Origin: Melastoma dodecandrum
Lineage: Eukaryota; Streptophyta; Magnoliopsida; Myrtales; Melastomataceae
Assembly (NCBI GenBank): GCA_029817715.1
Contig: JARUPY010000602.1
Coordinates: 2,683,501-2,747,500 of the forward strand
Reading direction: 5' to 3'
Length of the DNA stretch: 64,000 nucleotides
The position numbers and the translations under genes were made by a program. This document shows, piece by piece, positions 23,501 to 35,996 of the stretch. The first letter of the stretch is position 1, and each line of letters begins with the position of its first letter. The notes under the pieces are model-generated. The model was not told the DNA's origin and searched no databases. It saw only the letters and a program-made list of their open reading frames with translations.

Positions 23501-23972
23501 GGCCTTAAGAACTTCTTCCTTCCTCCCCCAACCCCGACCCGAAAAGGAGGAACTCCCACGACAGACGTTCCTTCCCCGGAGAACGAGGGAATGGGATGGA
23601 AGGAAGAGATTTGGTTCCCCTGGCGGACGGACAAACAGTGTACGAGAGGAGAATATTTTCCCAAGGACCTATCCGTAATTTCATAAAATCACAATTTCTT
23701 CCCTTTTTCTTTGAAATAAATGATCATAACTTAAAAAAAAACAAAACAAATGATGAGATTGTCACCTGTCTGTCTGTGTTTATGGGGTTCTCTTTCTTTT
23801 CCAGTTTTTATTAATGGGGGACTGACTAATGGGAGCACTCTGATCTGATTCACGTGGAATATTCCAGAATTAAAAAAAAAAATTGTTGCGTACTTTTTAA
23901 ATCTATGGAAGAATTTCTACTTCTTCATTATTCAAAATATTGACAAACAAAAAGCCAGACGATATTATCGAT
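23501..23972. other. Short intergenic region between TBC and ZIP genes
   Basis: Both neighbours are on the minus strand, so this holds the TBC promoter and 5' UTR (right after 23500) and the ZIP 3' UTR (next to 23973). No coding region is supported. Confidence 0.5.
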
Positions 23973-25162
23973 TCAAGCCCACTTGGCCAGGAGAGACATG
24001 CAGCCAGCCCCGAAAAGGAGGGACACGTTAGACCAAAGCTGTAGTCTCTCGTTCCTCTGCATCCTCGGGTTCATGAAATCTGCCGCCAGCAAGTCCACCA
24101 ACGACATGTATATCAGTATCCCCGATGATGCCGCATTCATCACCCCCTCCACGATCAGTGTCGTCTGGCTGTTCTCGTCGTACGAGGTGGATGCCCCTAT
24201 CCCTATTGCTATCCCCACCGGGGTTGTCAGTGAGAAGAAGATGGCCATGATCGCCACTGCCCTCGACTTGAACTTGGCCTGGCATATGCAGCCCCCTAGT
24301 CCCATCCCCTCGAAGAACTGATGGAAGGTCAAAGCAGCCATTAAGGGCTTGATAGTGTCCAAGCTTCTCGATGTACCCACCGGCATCCCTATGATCACTG
24401 AATGCACAATGATCCCCAACTCCAATACCTGCAGAGAGACAATCTCCCTTTAATTGCAACAAATGAATTCGAGAAACTGATTTACTCTGTACTGTTATGG
24501 ATAAAGATCGACACCTGCGATATGACCCTGTGGCGTAAAAGTTCCGCCTGACCAGAAATTTGGGCATGGACGTGTGCATCACCGAGGCCGTGGACATGGC
24601 TGTGTGCATACACTTCCGCCTGACAGTTAATGTGGCCTACCTCAATCTCACATCCCACGCTCGCATCCTTCTCCTCATCTCCAACCTGATCCGATGTGCC
24701 CATGCTGAATTGCCTCTTCGTGTAGTAAGAAGTCGCGTACGCGTCGACCATGAGCGTGCCCATCGCTGCCAGCATGGCGACGAACCCTGTGAATGGGAAC
24801 TTTCCCCACGGATTCTCGCTCAGGCACGGAGAGGTGAGCTTGTCGAAGGCATCCGGGAGGACGTGGATGAAACCCGTGGCGAGAATCACCCCAGCTGCAA
24901 AGGACTTCACGAGGAAGAAAGCGTCCTTGTCAGGGCTAACGGCGGGGAGGATCGTCCCCAGCATGGGGAGGCACACACCAACCGCGCTGGCCACGAGAAT
25001 CAACACGAGGGCCGCGATCTTGTAGTTCAAGGTACCGGAGTTGGTCCCTAGGTCGCTGGGGTCGCAGGTGCACTCCCCGAGGGACGTACCTGGGAGAATC
25101 ATCAGGAGCGACAGGAAGAAAGCCACATGGTTGAGGGAACGGAGGCCGGCCACACCCTTCAT
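23973..25162 (-). CDS. ZIP-family zinc/iron transporter
   Basis: Two exons, 24515-25162 and 23973-24428, encode 367 residues. There is an N-terminal signal-like segment, then three membrane spans, a variable cytosolic loop with a His cluster (H187-H199, [14 protein letters not shown]), and five more spans. The ZIP signature in spans IV-V is intact: [10 protein letters not shown] with H225, and [11 protein letters not shown] with H252 and E256, the metal-coordinating residues. These carriers import divalent metals (Zn, Fe, Mn) into the cytosol; expression is often raised under zinc deficiency. Length is normal for plant ZIP1/3/5-type proteins. The start ATG is the first in frame and precedes the signal segment. 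Confidence 0.95.
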
Positions 25163-25929
25163 GTCTTCAGAAACTAACCCGGCCGTCCAGGGGGGCGATG
25201 TGTTAGGGTTGGGGGGATGGATCTCAAAATAGGGTTTAGATCAAGATTTTATAGAAAAATATCAAAAACTGATTGATAATTCCTGTTAGAAGAAATTAAA
25301 AGAGAATGAGCACATCCTTGCAACATCGCGTCTCTAAAACAAGAAACTGTAGCGGAAAACCAGGAAGCAACTAATACACGGCCGGTGTCGACATTCATTT
25401 CACAGTTATATATATTTCCCCCCTTTCATTTACAAAGTCACCTTTCATTTTTTGGTAAAATCGTAAGAGAACGCATCAAATCAAATAAAAATAAAATCAT
25501 CATTCTGGGAGTGTTATCGGCGGCATTCCACAAAATAATACAACTCAGTTTCGTTTTAACAATCAAATAAAAAAAAAACGTATAATTTCTTAAAAGCAAA
25601 TTAGTATTTTTAATTGTTTATCCATTCATATGGGGAAGCTGCAACTCCCGAGTCATGCGTCAGGAATGTTCGCTTGGTCGGGGTGTTTGCATGCGTTCAG
25701 GTAAAGGCGTACGTGACGACGACGACAGACCTCTCTGAGTTGTCGGGTCATAAGGTGCATTCCTAACTTCTCATTCGTGACGTAACACGAAACAAATTCA
25801 GTTTGGGGTGACCGATTCCTTCGAAGGCATGTTCCTTCACAATTTTAAGGTTATGTTCCTTCAAAAGGAATCCCTAGTAAGGTGGTCTAAACAAAACTCC
25901 ATAGGAAAGTTTCAAACAGATAAAAGGGA
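25163..25929. other. Intergenic, promoter side of the ZIP gene
   Basis: AT-rich sequence without a supported gene. The part next to 25163 should contain the ZIP promoter and 5' UTR. I looked for the zinc-deficiency element recognised by bZIP19/23 (RTGTCGACAY) and did not find a full match. Confidence 0.4.
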
Positions 25930-27590
25930 ATGTTAAGCACTCATTTTTTTATGATTTTCTTTTGTGTTGTGCTTGATGTAATTCTTCGTCGATTTTTTCT
26001 CAATATGTGGAGGGAAAATGCTTTATCGGGTATATAGGGAGAGATGGCACCCCTGCAACAAGAAGTATATCTTGATTTCTGTAACAACACTTACATAGTA
26101 GTTTTGGATGTTAATCTTAGCAGCTTGTTGTAAGAGAGGTACCAACGCCAGGAACCAGGAAATCATTGACGATTTCGAAGTTCTTATATATATATATCCA
26201 ACGCAATTGATTTGAGGCTCAATCCATGTGCTTCCAGATCCAATGAGCTCAAGTGCTGCTAGCTTTGAACCCTGGTAGCATTCCGAACACCCTGGATTAA
26301 CTTAGTGCAAAGTTTTAAGCAAGGAGCCAGTTCTCAAGGCAAGACTAGCCGCCTGCACACATCCTTCCCCAGCCTTTCTCCTTTTTCGTTCCCTCCAGAT
26401 ATAGTAATAACACTCGCTGATGCATATTTTCCACTTCTTCCTTGTCCAAGCAGAAACTCCATGAGCCTGCATAAGTCCTCCCATGATAGTGGAAGCAGCT
26501 CAAACTCAAGCACTTGAGTGTGCAATGCCTCCTCTTACCCAGAATTCTGAAGTTCTCAGCCAGCCCTTAGTCAATAGCCAGACTAGGAAGGAGCACCTTG
26601 GAGGAGTTTTTGACAGCCATATCCATTTCACCCAGTTCACCTTGTGCCACTGTGGTCTCAGCAACTCCCAAGAAGCTTTCATAGAGAAACTGCGAGCACC
26701 CCCCCCCCCCCCTCACCCCCCTCCATATTACTTTGTCCACTCCCCCAATCGGCAACTCACCTGAATTGACAACCTTGACCAGTGCTCTGAAAAACTGAAG
26801 TTCCTTCCCAACATGCATTTTACCATCTAGAAAGCACTTCCACTCCTTACCTTGAAAAACATCTCAAACTGACGCATGCAATGGGATACAAGAACCTGTG
26901 CGTGGCGGTTCATCAATAACCTTACTCAAGATGTCACATCCCGCCCACTTGTCATGCCAGAGAGATACACGACTCCCATCACCCACTTCAGGATTGCAAC
27001 CCTGTTCCAATCTAACGGTCTTTTCAAACCTAGACCTCCTCCTTCCAATGGTTTGCTCACTTCCTCCCATCTAACCTTGGGTTTCCTATGTTCACTGGGG
27101 TCACCAGCCCAGAGGAAGCCAGCCATCATCCTATCAAGTCTCCTACAGACCTCTATTGGGAGGGGAATCACCATAGTCCAATAAGCCTGAGCTTCACTCG
27201 CCCCGCATAGGATAGCCTTTCGCTTGTCCAATTCAAAATCCTATTTGGCTATAGAGTTCACGAGGGGAATGCAGTCACTGGCTGATAGTTTCTTAGTAAC
27301 CAGATGGATCCCCAAGTAACGCAACGGGAAGGTGCCCTCCTTGAGTCCAGTCAATTGCAAAACCCCTGCTTTCCCCCGACATGTTGATCTTCCGAACAGT
27401 ATTTCGCTTTTTCCATTGTGAATCTTTAACCCTGACCACGTATACAAGTCCTGCAGCCCTTTCATCATGCAGCTGACTGCGTACAGGTGGGCTCTCATGA
27501 ATAGTAATGCATCATCGGCAAAAATCAAATGTGATATTTCCAGCCTTTTGTATGATTTTTGCGATTCGAACATAGAACTCACTTTATAAC
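25930..27590 (-). mobile_element. 5'-truncated L1-like LINE with RT and zinc-finger remnants
   Basis: Reading on the minus strand from 27582, the sequence gives HLIFADDALLFMRA, the RT active-site FADD motif, then WSGLKIHNGKSEILFG and FPLRYLGIHLVTKKLSASD, typical of plant L1-type LINE polymerases. Downstream, GGGLGLKRPLDWNRVAILKW and VGDGSRVSLWHDKWAG are the reverse-transcriptase thumb and zf-RVT regions. Frame shifts break the reading between 27240 and 26860. The endonuclease and ORF1 are missing, as expected for 5' truncation. The exact 3' end is uncertain; non-coding tail sequence appears to continue to about 25930. Confidence 0.85.
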
Positions 27591-28354
27591 TTTAATAAAA
27601 AATAAAAAGAGATACTAACATATTGTAACTTATTTTTCTTGGGTCCGTTAGCTGCACTTGTTCAGACTTTCGAGTTCGAGCCTGTCCATCCGCCCCCCCG
27701 GATACTTCTTCGTCTAATCTCCTCGGCCATCTCCGCAACTCTTGACCAAAGCTTGCTCGCCTACTGATTCATTCAGAGTGTCGGGTTTGCGAGGCTCGAA
27801 CCCCTGCGTCCCGATCGTCGTGGCCCAGGTGTCCCGTGTTATGGGTTTGGAAAATGGATTTCTATTTCTGGTCGACAGTAATAATACACGATACTAAAAT
27901 ACCATCATGCTGCCCAGTTGTTTGGCTATACGTATGGTATAAGTATACAACTCGATTCTTACAAGTTTTCTGCTAAACGTTAAAGAGTATAATTTGTTTT
28001 TTTCTCGTGTGAAAGATAACCTAAGAAGAATCAACCGACGGGAAAGGCAATAAAAGGGGCTTTTTCATAGCTTGATTGATTTCTCAAAAAAAATAATAAT
28101 TATTATTATAATGTTGGGGTTGAGTGTACGCCAGGGGACAGAAAATAGAATCTCTGTGTGGGTGATTTTTTTATGGCATGTCTTCTTGTCTGAATTCTTG
28201 AGTTTTAATCTAATAAGTTAATAATTTTAAATTATTGTTATTATGATTATGATTATGATTCCTACTCCTATTTATATAATTAACGACAAGACTTATCTTA
28301 ATTCCATGAGAAAATATTCAATCAGGGGACTTCTTTTTTTCTTTTTTTTAATAT

Positions 28355-28370
28355 GTCGACACGTGTCGAC
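28355..28370. promoter_or_regulatory. 16-bp palindrome with G-box/ABRE core
   Basis: GTCGACACGTGTCGAC is a perfect palindrome centred on CACGTG, the binding core of plant bZIP and bHLH factors. No adjacent gene start was found, so a regulatory role is not shown. Confidence 0.35.
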
Positions 28371-31300
28371 GACCTCTAGGTGGCTGGGAATGTCGTTAGG
28401 ACAAGACACTCATGTCTGAAGCTGACCTTTGCTTCCCCAACGGGGGAAACCCTCTCAGATGCGGATGGCTTTCTCTTCCACGATCCACTGGAAGCCCTGT
28501 TGTATCTGAACACAGGTGTCGGGGACGACGAATTCAAATCACAACAAAGAATACATCCTTACGGAGGAGGAGGTAACAACAACGAGAGGTGACGTCCGAA
28601 GCATACGTGATGTTGGTGACACCCGAGTTCAACAATTACATAAGATAGAAATTGAATGTGATCAGACAACACTTTTTAAAAATAGTTCGTGTCTTTTTTT
28701 TTTTAATATTGGGATTGTAACGTAACTAATCTTCTCCTTCTCCGGTTATGAAATGTTTGTCGATTTGACTGGAGTCACGCTGTCTTCTTAGGGCCCAATT
28801 CGATACATTCCGGCCAAGTCGTCATTAAGAAAGAAAAATATTTAATTTCTTAAACACCACATTGGCATTAAATAGGTTTGGCAGTTTTTTGATTAATTTC
28901 ACTCAAATAAAGAAATTTACTTTCCTTTGGCACTTCTTTTTTCTTCCTTTTTCCATATTGTGATACATTTCAAAGTTAATTTCTTTTTTTCTTTTTTTTT
29001 TTATATACATACAGGTGGATGCATCGGATGAGTGTAGCCATTTTGAATTTTGTGTCCCCCTTCTTTTTTGTACATTGGAATTGACATGGACCGATAAATA
29101 AACAATTGAAAAGTGGGGTCTTTCGAATAATTTCGATCACATCCATTTCAAATCGATCCATTCCCATAACCAACGCTTTATCTCCTAACGTATGTTAACG
29201 AAGGTTTCTACAACAATAACAATGATCATAGATGTCCCAGAAACAAAATGCTGATATCATCTTTCCTGGGTGAGTTTGGGCATCAATAATTCTCTCTTTG
29301 TACAACAATGATTGTGTGGCCAAATCGGATTCGTTCATGTAACTAAACTTATCCAATTTCTTTAATGTAATCCCCTCCAAAAAAACAAACGAGATCTTCA
29401 CGTCGAATGTGAATGACGGAGACTTTTTCACGTATTTTAGTCTACACCCACGTAGATTGCGATCACTTAAACAATAGTTTTATCTCCCTCTCAAGTTGTC
29501 AATGTGACATAGATATAGTTTACGACGGCCTTAAACTAATGTTAGTGTCCCCCCTCGTCAGTTTTTGTTGATTATGTATTATTCATGTCAGAGGGAGGGC
29601 CACCCACCCCGTGAATTAATTTAGAACAAAACCCTTCTAATATTATATAATCCCTCATTCATCACGTTCATAATGTCATTTTTAATGTTAAGGAATGTAC
29701 CGACCGATGAAAGACTTCTATTTTTTTCCCGAAATCGTTAAACTATATAATATAAATCAAGTCTCATCTATGGTTTAAACTTTTAGATTAAATGGTAAAG
29801 TTTTTATGTAGTATTAGGTTTGATTCAAACCCCGCCCCGCACACACAAAAATCATCATATATGGCAGAATCGAATCGACCAAATGATTGATTGCCGATTC
29901 TTGCGGTGAACGAAATCCCACGGTTTCAAGTCATTCGAACCCCGAATGCTTATCCTCCTAAAAGAACGAATTCACAAAATCTAATTTCTTCGGGACAATG
30001 ATTGGGGGTGGGTGGGGGAGGGAGGGAATTCAATATTAATTTTGCCTTTTAGGGTTTTCTGGTGGGGACTCGCCTTACAAAATCAAACATCCACGCCATT
30101 ACATTCCAATTGTCATATGGAGGACCATCCTCTCCGCTTCGTCAGGAGCCAATCTCGCGTTTCATTCCCTAGTTCGCGGTAAGAACTCTATACCTTGTGC
30201 TGAAAGATCAATCATAATCGATTACGGGAAACAAAATTTCGAGTGCAATTATTCTATACATATGAAGGCCTCTCATCATTAATTAATGTAGTGTCTTATC
30301 ATAAGATTCACCTTTGTGATATCATATGGAACGGCCTATATAGCCGCGAGCTTTCACTTGACAGTAACGTCGAGCTAGATTTCGCCGAAACGCCCTTTGG
30401 CGTCGCTTACATAATATGTAAAATCGATCCTCGCTTGTCCTTCATTAGACGATAAAGTCTTGGGAACAATGTGCTCGTTGTGGCATGATATTTGAATGCA
30501 TCATTTCAAGGTCCCATTACTAAAATTACAATATCTGCGCCCACTTGCAAGTGTTTTTGGTGTTATATCAGATCAGGTACCGACCAATCACATATAATTC
30601 GTCATTGCTTAAGTCAAGGCGGTAACAGTCGAGAAAGTAAGTAGATCTGATGGATTACGAAGACTTGAATATTAAGCTAAAGGTTCGTGAGGTCCGGCGA
30701 GGTTCTCCCTTAAAAGAAGGAAGGTAAGTCCTTCCAATACATAGAGGAATTGATTACGTAGTCGCGTATGACATGTCGTGAACGGCACCGTTGCGCCTGG
30801 TAATATGAGGTTATTCTTCGTATCGACAGTGTTTGTAACTTCCAAAGCACATGTATGAACGCAAACTAGGATCTCTTTGAGATGAAAGCATGATAAGAAT
30901 GTGGGGATAAGGATTTAAATAGCTTACTTGAGTGGTAACCCTGCGAGGAAATGTAACCAAATCATCGGACTCTCTAAAAACGGCACAAATATAAAACCTT
31001 CACTCTTTCTCCAACATCATCGCTTAAAACTCTTTAAAACCTTGTCATTCCTAAGAAAACAAACTTTTTTTCCTTTCGATCAGTTTCTTGAAATTACATT
31101 CTTACGATCCCACGATTCATTCTTTTTATTACAATGCCACGTGAATAATATCGTTGCGGCAATATAACGACAAGCGATTAGAGGGTTTTGAGGGGGATGG
31201 CGGATTCAATTTAGATTTTTACTAACACTTGTTCATAGTCCCAGTGATCATTCGATTCAAGAAACATTTCGGGCCATCACCTGCTAACTCTAACGTGTGG

Positions 31301-32718
31301 ATCTATTTGATGTGGTCTCACGATGTATTTCAGCGTTATGGTTAACTGTTAATCACCCGTGATTAGTTGGATGAAGACACATTCCTCGAATTCGATTATA
31401 TGCTGTTTCTCAAGTATATTATTATTGTGATTCGATAGAGATATGCATCCTCAGGACCACCTTGTGACATTTCAACTTCGTTGCAATTTATCCCGGCTTG
31501 TATGATTCGTTAGTGTCAACAGAAAGATGTCGATTATGGGCCCTGCCCGATTGATCAGTTGTCAAAATGACGTAGCTTCCAAACACGGCGGCAAGATTGG
31601 GGATCTCAAAGAGAAAAACAAGAGATCATCGCACATTTTAACGGACCAACATCTTCGACTTGCATGGCTAGATGACGACGGTGCAGCCGAATCTGCGGCG
31701 GAGTGGTTTGATTGGCGAGCATGTCATGGTTGATGTGAGTTCTGATCACGAACGAACCAAGACTACCAGAAACATTACGAAAGTTGAGGTTGCAAGCAAA
31801 GATGTGTGCTGATTGGTTTTGCAGATGATAACAAGACGTGGAATGATTCATGAGGCGACAAGGTAACAACCATCGTTCGACATATCCTCATCTAAACAAC
31901 TAGATTAAGGAAGCCGAACCATATAATAATCCTCATATGTTGGACTCATTCAATGATTTTTTCCTTGGCGGCCCCGAGGTGTCTTTGGGGATCTAATTAT
32001 TTCAGTCAAGTTACTAATTTGAGTTACATTCCTCATATCCCAAACTCTATATATTATGCGTTCTTTTTCCTTTATATGCAACGCACAATAGCTCGATAGG
32101 AGAACACGACGTCAAAATCATTCGAACAAGTTTGTCCGGATCGTTTCGAATCAGAGAGGTCGAGGAAACATCCTCTCATGGATCTCTTCTTGTTCTGTTT
32201 TCCCATCTCCACAGTGAACGATCTTCGTAAAGGAGTGTTTTGGAAGCTCCAACATATATGTAATGACGAACTTGGTCTTGGATCATGCCGCATTTTGCAC
32301 TTCCCATTATTCTTCACTTTAGATTTAGAAAACCATTTGAAAGAAAAAATACATAGATCTGCCTAACAACACAATGAATCGATCATAATTTGAGTCATAT
32401 TGTGGTTTTAAGTAACCAAGTTTTATTAATTATGACACGACAACTTATAACCGATGCGATCGAATATTCGTCGCAGCCGCAAACCCCACCAGACAACATC
32501 GTCGGAAAACAAACAACCTGCGATAACTTGTGAGTTTGGTTTTCCTCCCCGGAAACATCATCTCCGCAACTTAATCCCGCAAGCCAAATTAGTTTAGCCA
32601 CACAACCTGACCCACATCATTATTATCATTTAATTAAAATAAATATTAGCCTAACATTAATTAGTTTAATCGTGCCAACTTTTTTTTTCCCACCATTCGC
32701 ATGCGACGACTCGCCTCC

Positions 32719-32726
32719 TATAAATA
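32719..32726 (+). promoter_or_regulatory. Probable TATA box of the NAC gene
   Basis: TATAAATA lies 124 bases upstream of the NAC start codon, in a suitable position for a promoter with a short 5' UTR. Confidence 0.6.
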
Positions 32727-32849
32727 TAACCCTCCCCCAATTGCTGTCATCTCCGTTGTCGAAAAGAATCATTCAAGCCCTGCCAAGAACTTCATCGTCA
32801 CGGCCGCCTCCAATCATTTTCCCACCAGTCGTTCAGGGTCTTTGATTTC

Positions 32850-34625
32850 ATGGGGCTGAGGGATATCGGGGCGTCTCTGCCGCCGGGGTTCCGGTTCTAC
32901 CCCAACGACGAGGAGCTGGTGTGCCACTACTTGTTCAACAAGATATGCAACGAGGAGGTCCTGAAGGGCACCACCCTCGTCGAGATCGACCTCCACAATT
33001 GTGAGCCGTGGCAACTCCCCGGTGAGGCCCACCAGTCCCGTCCTTGTTTTCGCCCCATGTTCTTCTGTGTTGCATACGCGTTACGTTTTCCATTTCATCC
33101 CGACCCGTGTTGTTCATCATCTTCTTGCATTGTTATAACTCACACCCCCTTCATGTGCACTTTTCTTCTCCTTCCTCCTCCTCTTAGCGCAAAAAACGTG
33201 AATCGTGACGACTAAACTCGATGAAAAACGTGTTGAATAACTCACAGAGAATCCCATCACATTATTTCTTTCTCCTTTTCCTCCAAAACCTTGAGTTGCA
33301 TCATGATCTCAAAAGTTGTAGATGTGCATGGCACACATTCTCTTGAGAATATCTCTATTACGTTTCCTCTTTTATTCCCCTAAAAACTCGCTAGTTTTAC
33401 GCACGCAAGCAATCTCCCAATGACTACTACAACTTGACTTTGCCTCGGCTTTTCTGATGCCATGTTCCCGTAACAAATAACATGGGATTTGGGGGGGGGG
33501 GGGATGTCCAATCAATTTTACTCCCACAAGCAACGTCTGCATTAATTGGCTATCGCCCAAATACAATCAATGCCACGTGGCGACGAACAACTTTGTCTAA
33601 TAAAATCAACCGTGTTCTTAGAAAGGAACAAAGAATTTCAATAAAGGTGGTGGTTGTGATCAGAAGGATCTTTATCGCCTTTGGTAACTTGAGCTTGTAA
33701 AACAAGATTTTCGTTCTTACTCCCTCCCTGTCTTTAGTTTCAATCAACCTTTTACTCGAAAGTCTTTCCATGTGTGTCTTAGACAAGACAATCGAAGGTT
33801 GCCATCCCCTAACTAACTAACAATTAGTGTCTGATGATTATATTTAAATCAACCCGATTGTTTAACTTTTTTCGCTAACATCATGATTTGGAGGAAACAT
33901 TAAAACTAAATTAAAAGTGATTGAATCGGGGCTACTGTTTGTAGACGTCGCCAAGCTCAACGCGACCGAGTGGTACTTCTTCAGCTTCCGTGACAGGAAG
34001 TATGCGACGGGGTTCCGTACTAACCGGGCAACAGTGACGGGGTACTGGAAGGCCACTGGGAAGGACCGGACGGTGCATGACCGTGTGACGAAGGAGATTG
34101 TTGGCATGAGGAAGACGCTGGTGTTCTACAGGAACCGAGCCCCAAACGGGATCAAGACCGGGTGGATCATGCACGAGTTTCGCCTCGAGACTCCTCACAT
34201 GCCCCCAAAGGTAAAAAAACAAACAAACTCAGTGCTTGCATCAGTCCATAACAGTTATAACTATAACTTTATTTCTCACATTACTTAATCGTTTTCAAAC
34301 AAAATTTCAGGAGGACTGGGTGTTATGCCGAGTATTCCACAGGGCAAAATCACAAGAATACAGCGTCTTCGACACAAATAACAACCTTCTTGATGCCCCG
34401 ATTAATCGTCTAAACCCCACTTCAACCTCCCTCTATCACATAGTCGTTAACAATAACCCGCCAGCTCCTCTCCAGCTCAACAATAGCATTTGTCAAACTG
34501 CAAACTCCTCCAAGGTTGAGGACGATTTCTCGTTCTTATGGAATGACGGGAATATTGCCGAGGAGAGCGGAATGGAATATGGAGGCTTGGTTGAACTCGG
34601 GGTCAAGATGCCTCAATACCCATGA
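32850..34625 (+). CDS. NAC-domain transcription factor
   Basis: Three exons, 32850-33021, 33945-34210 and 34311-34625, encode 250 residues. The NAC domain fills residues ~10-155 with all five subdomains visible: [19 protein letters not shown] (A), [14 protein letters not shown] (B), [15 protein letters not shown] and [17 protein letters not shown] (C), [17 protein letters not shown] and WIMHEFRLE (D), [10 protein letters not shown] (E). Intron positions match the usual NAC gene plan. NAC proteins bind CGT[G/A]-type DNA sites as dimers in the nucleus. The short C-terminal region is Asn/Ser-rich with an acidic patch ([13 protein letters not shown]) that could activate transcription. The N-terminus [16 protein letters not shown] resembles the NAC21/22-like group, but I cannot name the orthologue. 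Intron 1 carries a 14-base G run near 33490. Confidence 0.95.
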
Positions 34626-35996
34626 AGTCCTCCTATTCGTGATGTATTCAGGTAGTAGCTGTAGGCGTGGATGCGATCTGGAGATTGGAATTATATATGT
34701 TATGTACATATTTTGAATACTATTAATTGTCGTCTTGGGAACTGATGGACGAATGTGAAATTATATTGCGTTTGACTGAAAGTTAGATTAGTCTAGGGCC
34801 GATTTTATTTTTGTGGTTTTGTTTGATCATATATGACATAGGCAAGGATGTACTTTGTCTGATCGTTCATTATCAATTCATCAATGTTGTGCTCCATTTC
34901 GCGGAGGCTATGTAGTTCTGGAGAACGCATTCCTACAAACAGAGAAGTGCCAGGAAAAGTTGGAAGACGCTTCAGCTGTATTTGGAGTTCGGAGATCCGG
35001 GGAGGTATTATGAAGAAGGATGACATGGTCGGCGAGATTTCAAGGAAGATCTATGATTCCTTTGGGGATAGGCTATCATGGAAAAGTGAATGACTAACAC
35101 ACATGTATTGCAGTAATACTAAGAAACCATACCTGAAATTGAGCTTTCGATGATTAGTTCGTAGTTTCCGGAAGAATTGCGCGAACGTCCATGCCGAACT
35201 AAGCTGCACTATCATCATAGGTATGCATAGTCGCGTTAAGTTCAACTCTTCGTTGTCATTTATTTTTTTATTCAGATTCATGTATACGGTGGTTGTTCTT
35301 ACATTGCCGTTTGACCCTCTCCTAACGGCGTAATTGGTAAATGTCGCTGCTGATAACCATGAGCACTGCCCGAGTTCGCGTATGTCAACGGAACACTCTC
35401 CCTGTGCAAACACGGAAGGCGGCTGACCACACGTTCCGAGCATCCTTAGGTTGCCCTGGCATGTAGGGAGCCCTCTCCTCAGACAAAAGTCCATGCTTCG
35501 GCCATTTTGGTATATGATGAACATGCTGTGGACACGATGAGGACCTTAAATAAACAAATTAATTAAGATCAAAGCTTAAAATTTTAATCTCCAATTACTG
35601 CAACGATTAAGATACTTTCCGGTAATTATTATTATTTATAAGAGTAAATGTCTCATCTATTGTAATCGTTCATATTATCAGACTTTTCACACGACAACAT
35701 TTCAAAAAATAAAAAACAAGTATAATTATTCATATTATCATTGATTAACTCTTTTGATGTGATAACCCTTCCTTGGTAAGAACATGTAATTTAAATAGGA
35801 ATAATAAGCGGAATAGAATATTTTAATCAAGTGGGAAAGATTGATAATTAAAAAAATGATCAAAAAATAACATTTTAATCTTCTTTCCTTAAATTAGAGT
35901 TTGCCGATTTTGATATGGGAAGAAGCGATAGAATATAATGTCGTCAATAAGATGAAACATTATTTGTCTTTACTTATTCTGGGAGCAGACTATAGC
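34626..35996. other. Intergenic between NAC and neprosin genes
   Basis: The NAC 3' UTR is at the left end and the neprosin 3' UTR (minus strand) at the right. Apart from the open frame at 35051-35524, no coding region is supported. The stretch 35560-35960 is strongly AT-rich. Confidence 0.5.
35051..35524 (-). other. 157-codon Cys-containing open frame, unrecognised
   Basis: The frame reads MFIIYQNGRSMDFCLRRG and continues with TCQGNLRMLGTCGQ and GECSVDIRELGQCSW, with spaced cysteines that look protein-like. Its second half becomes AT-rich and less convincing. No signal peptide or named domain is visible. It may be a fragment of a small secreted protein, an exon of an unrecognised gene, or chance. 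Confidence 0.25.

Larger units (their letters stand above)
27591..32849. other. Long gene-poor stretch before the NAC gene
   Basis: No gene is supported on either strand; open frames are all under 90 codons, AT-rich and without resemblance to known families. It contains a 16-bp palindrome with a G-box core at 28355-28370 and several T-rich and A-rich runs. The last ~200 bases are the NAC promoter. Confidence 0.5.

Noticed and set aside
23198..23686. 162-codon plus-strand frame opposite TBC exon 1
   Set aside because: It is the antisense shadow of the TBC first exon, whose minus-strand frame matches the family.
24560..25051. 163-codon plus-strand frame opposite the ZIP gene
   Set aside because: Antisense shadow of ZIP exon 1, which has a full family match on the minus strand.
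26698..26725. Poly-C run as a possible structured DNA element
   Set aside because: Simple low-complexity run within the LINE remnant; the length may be a sequencing artefact.
27775..27835. Possible tRNA gene because of GCTCGAACCCC
   Set aside because: No cloverleaf arms can be drawn around it, and no A-box at the right distance.
31527..31733. Open frame in the gene-poor stretch (and others at 28380, 29195 and 30928)
   Set aside because: Short, isolated, without splice context or family resemblance.
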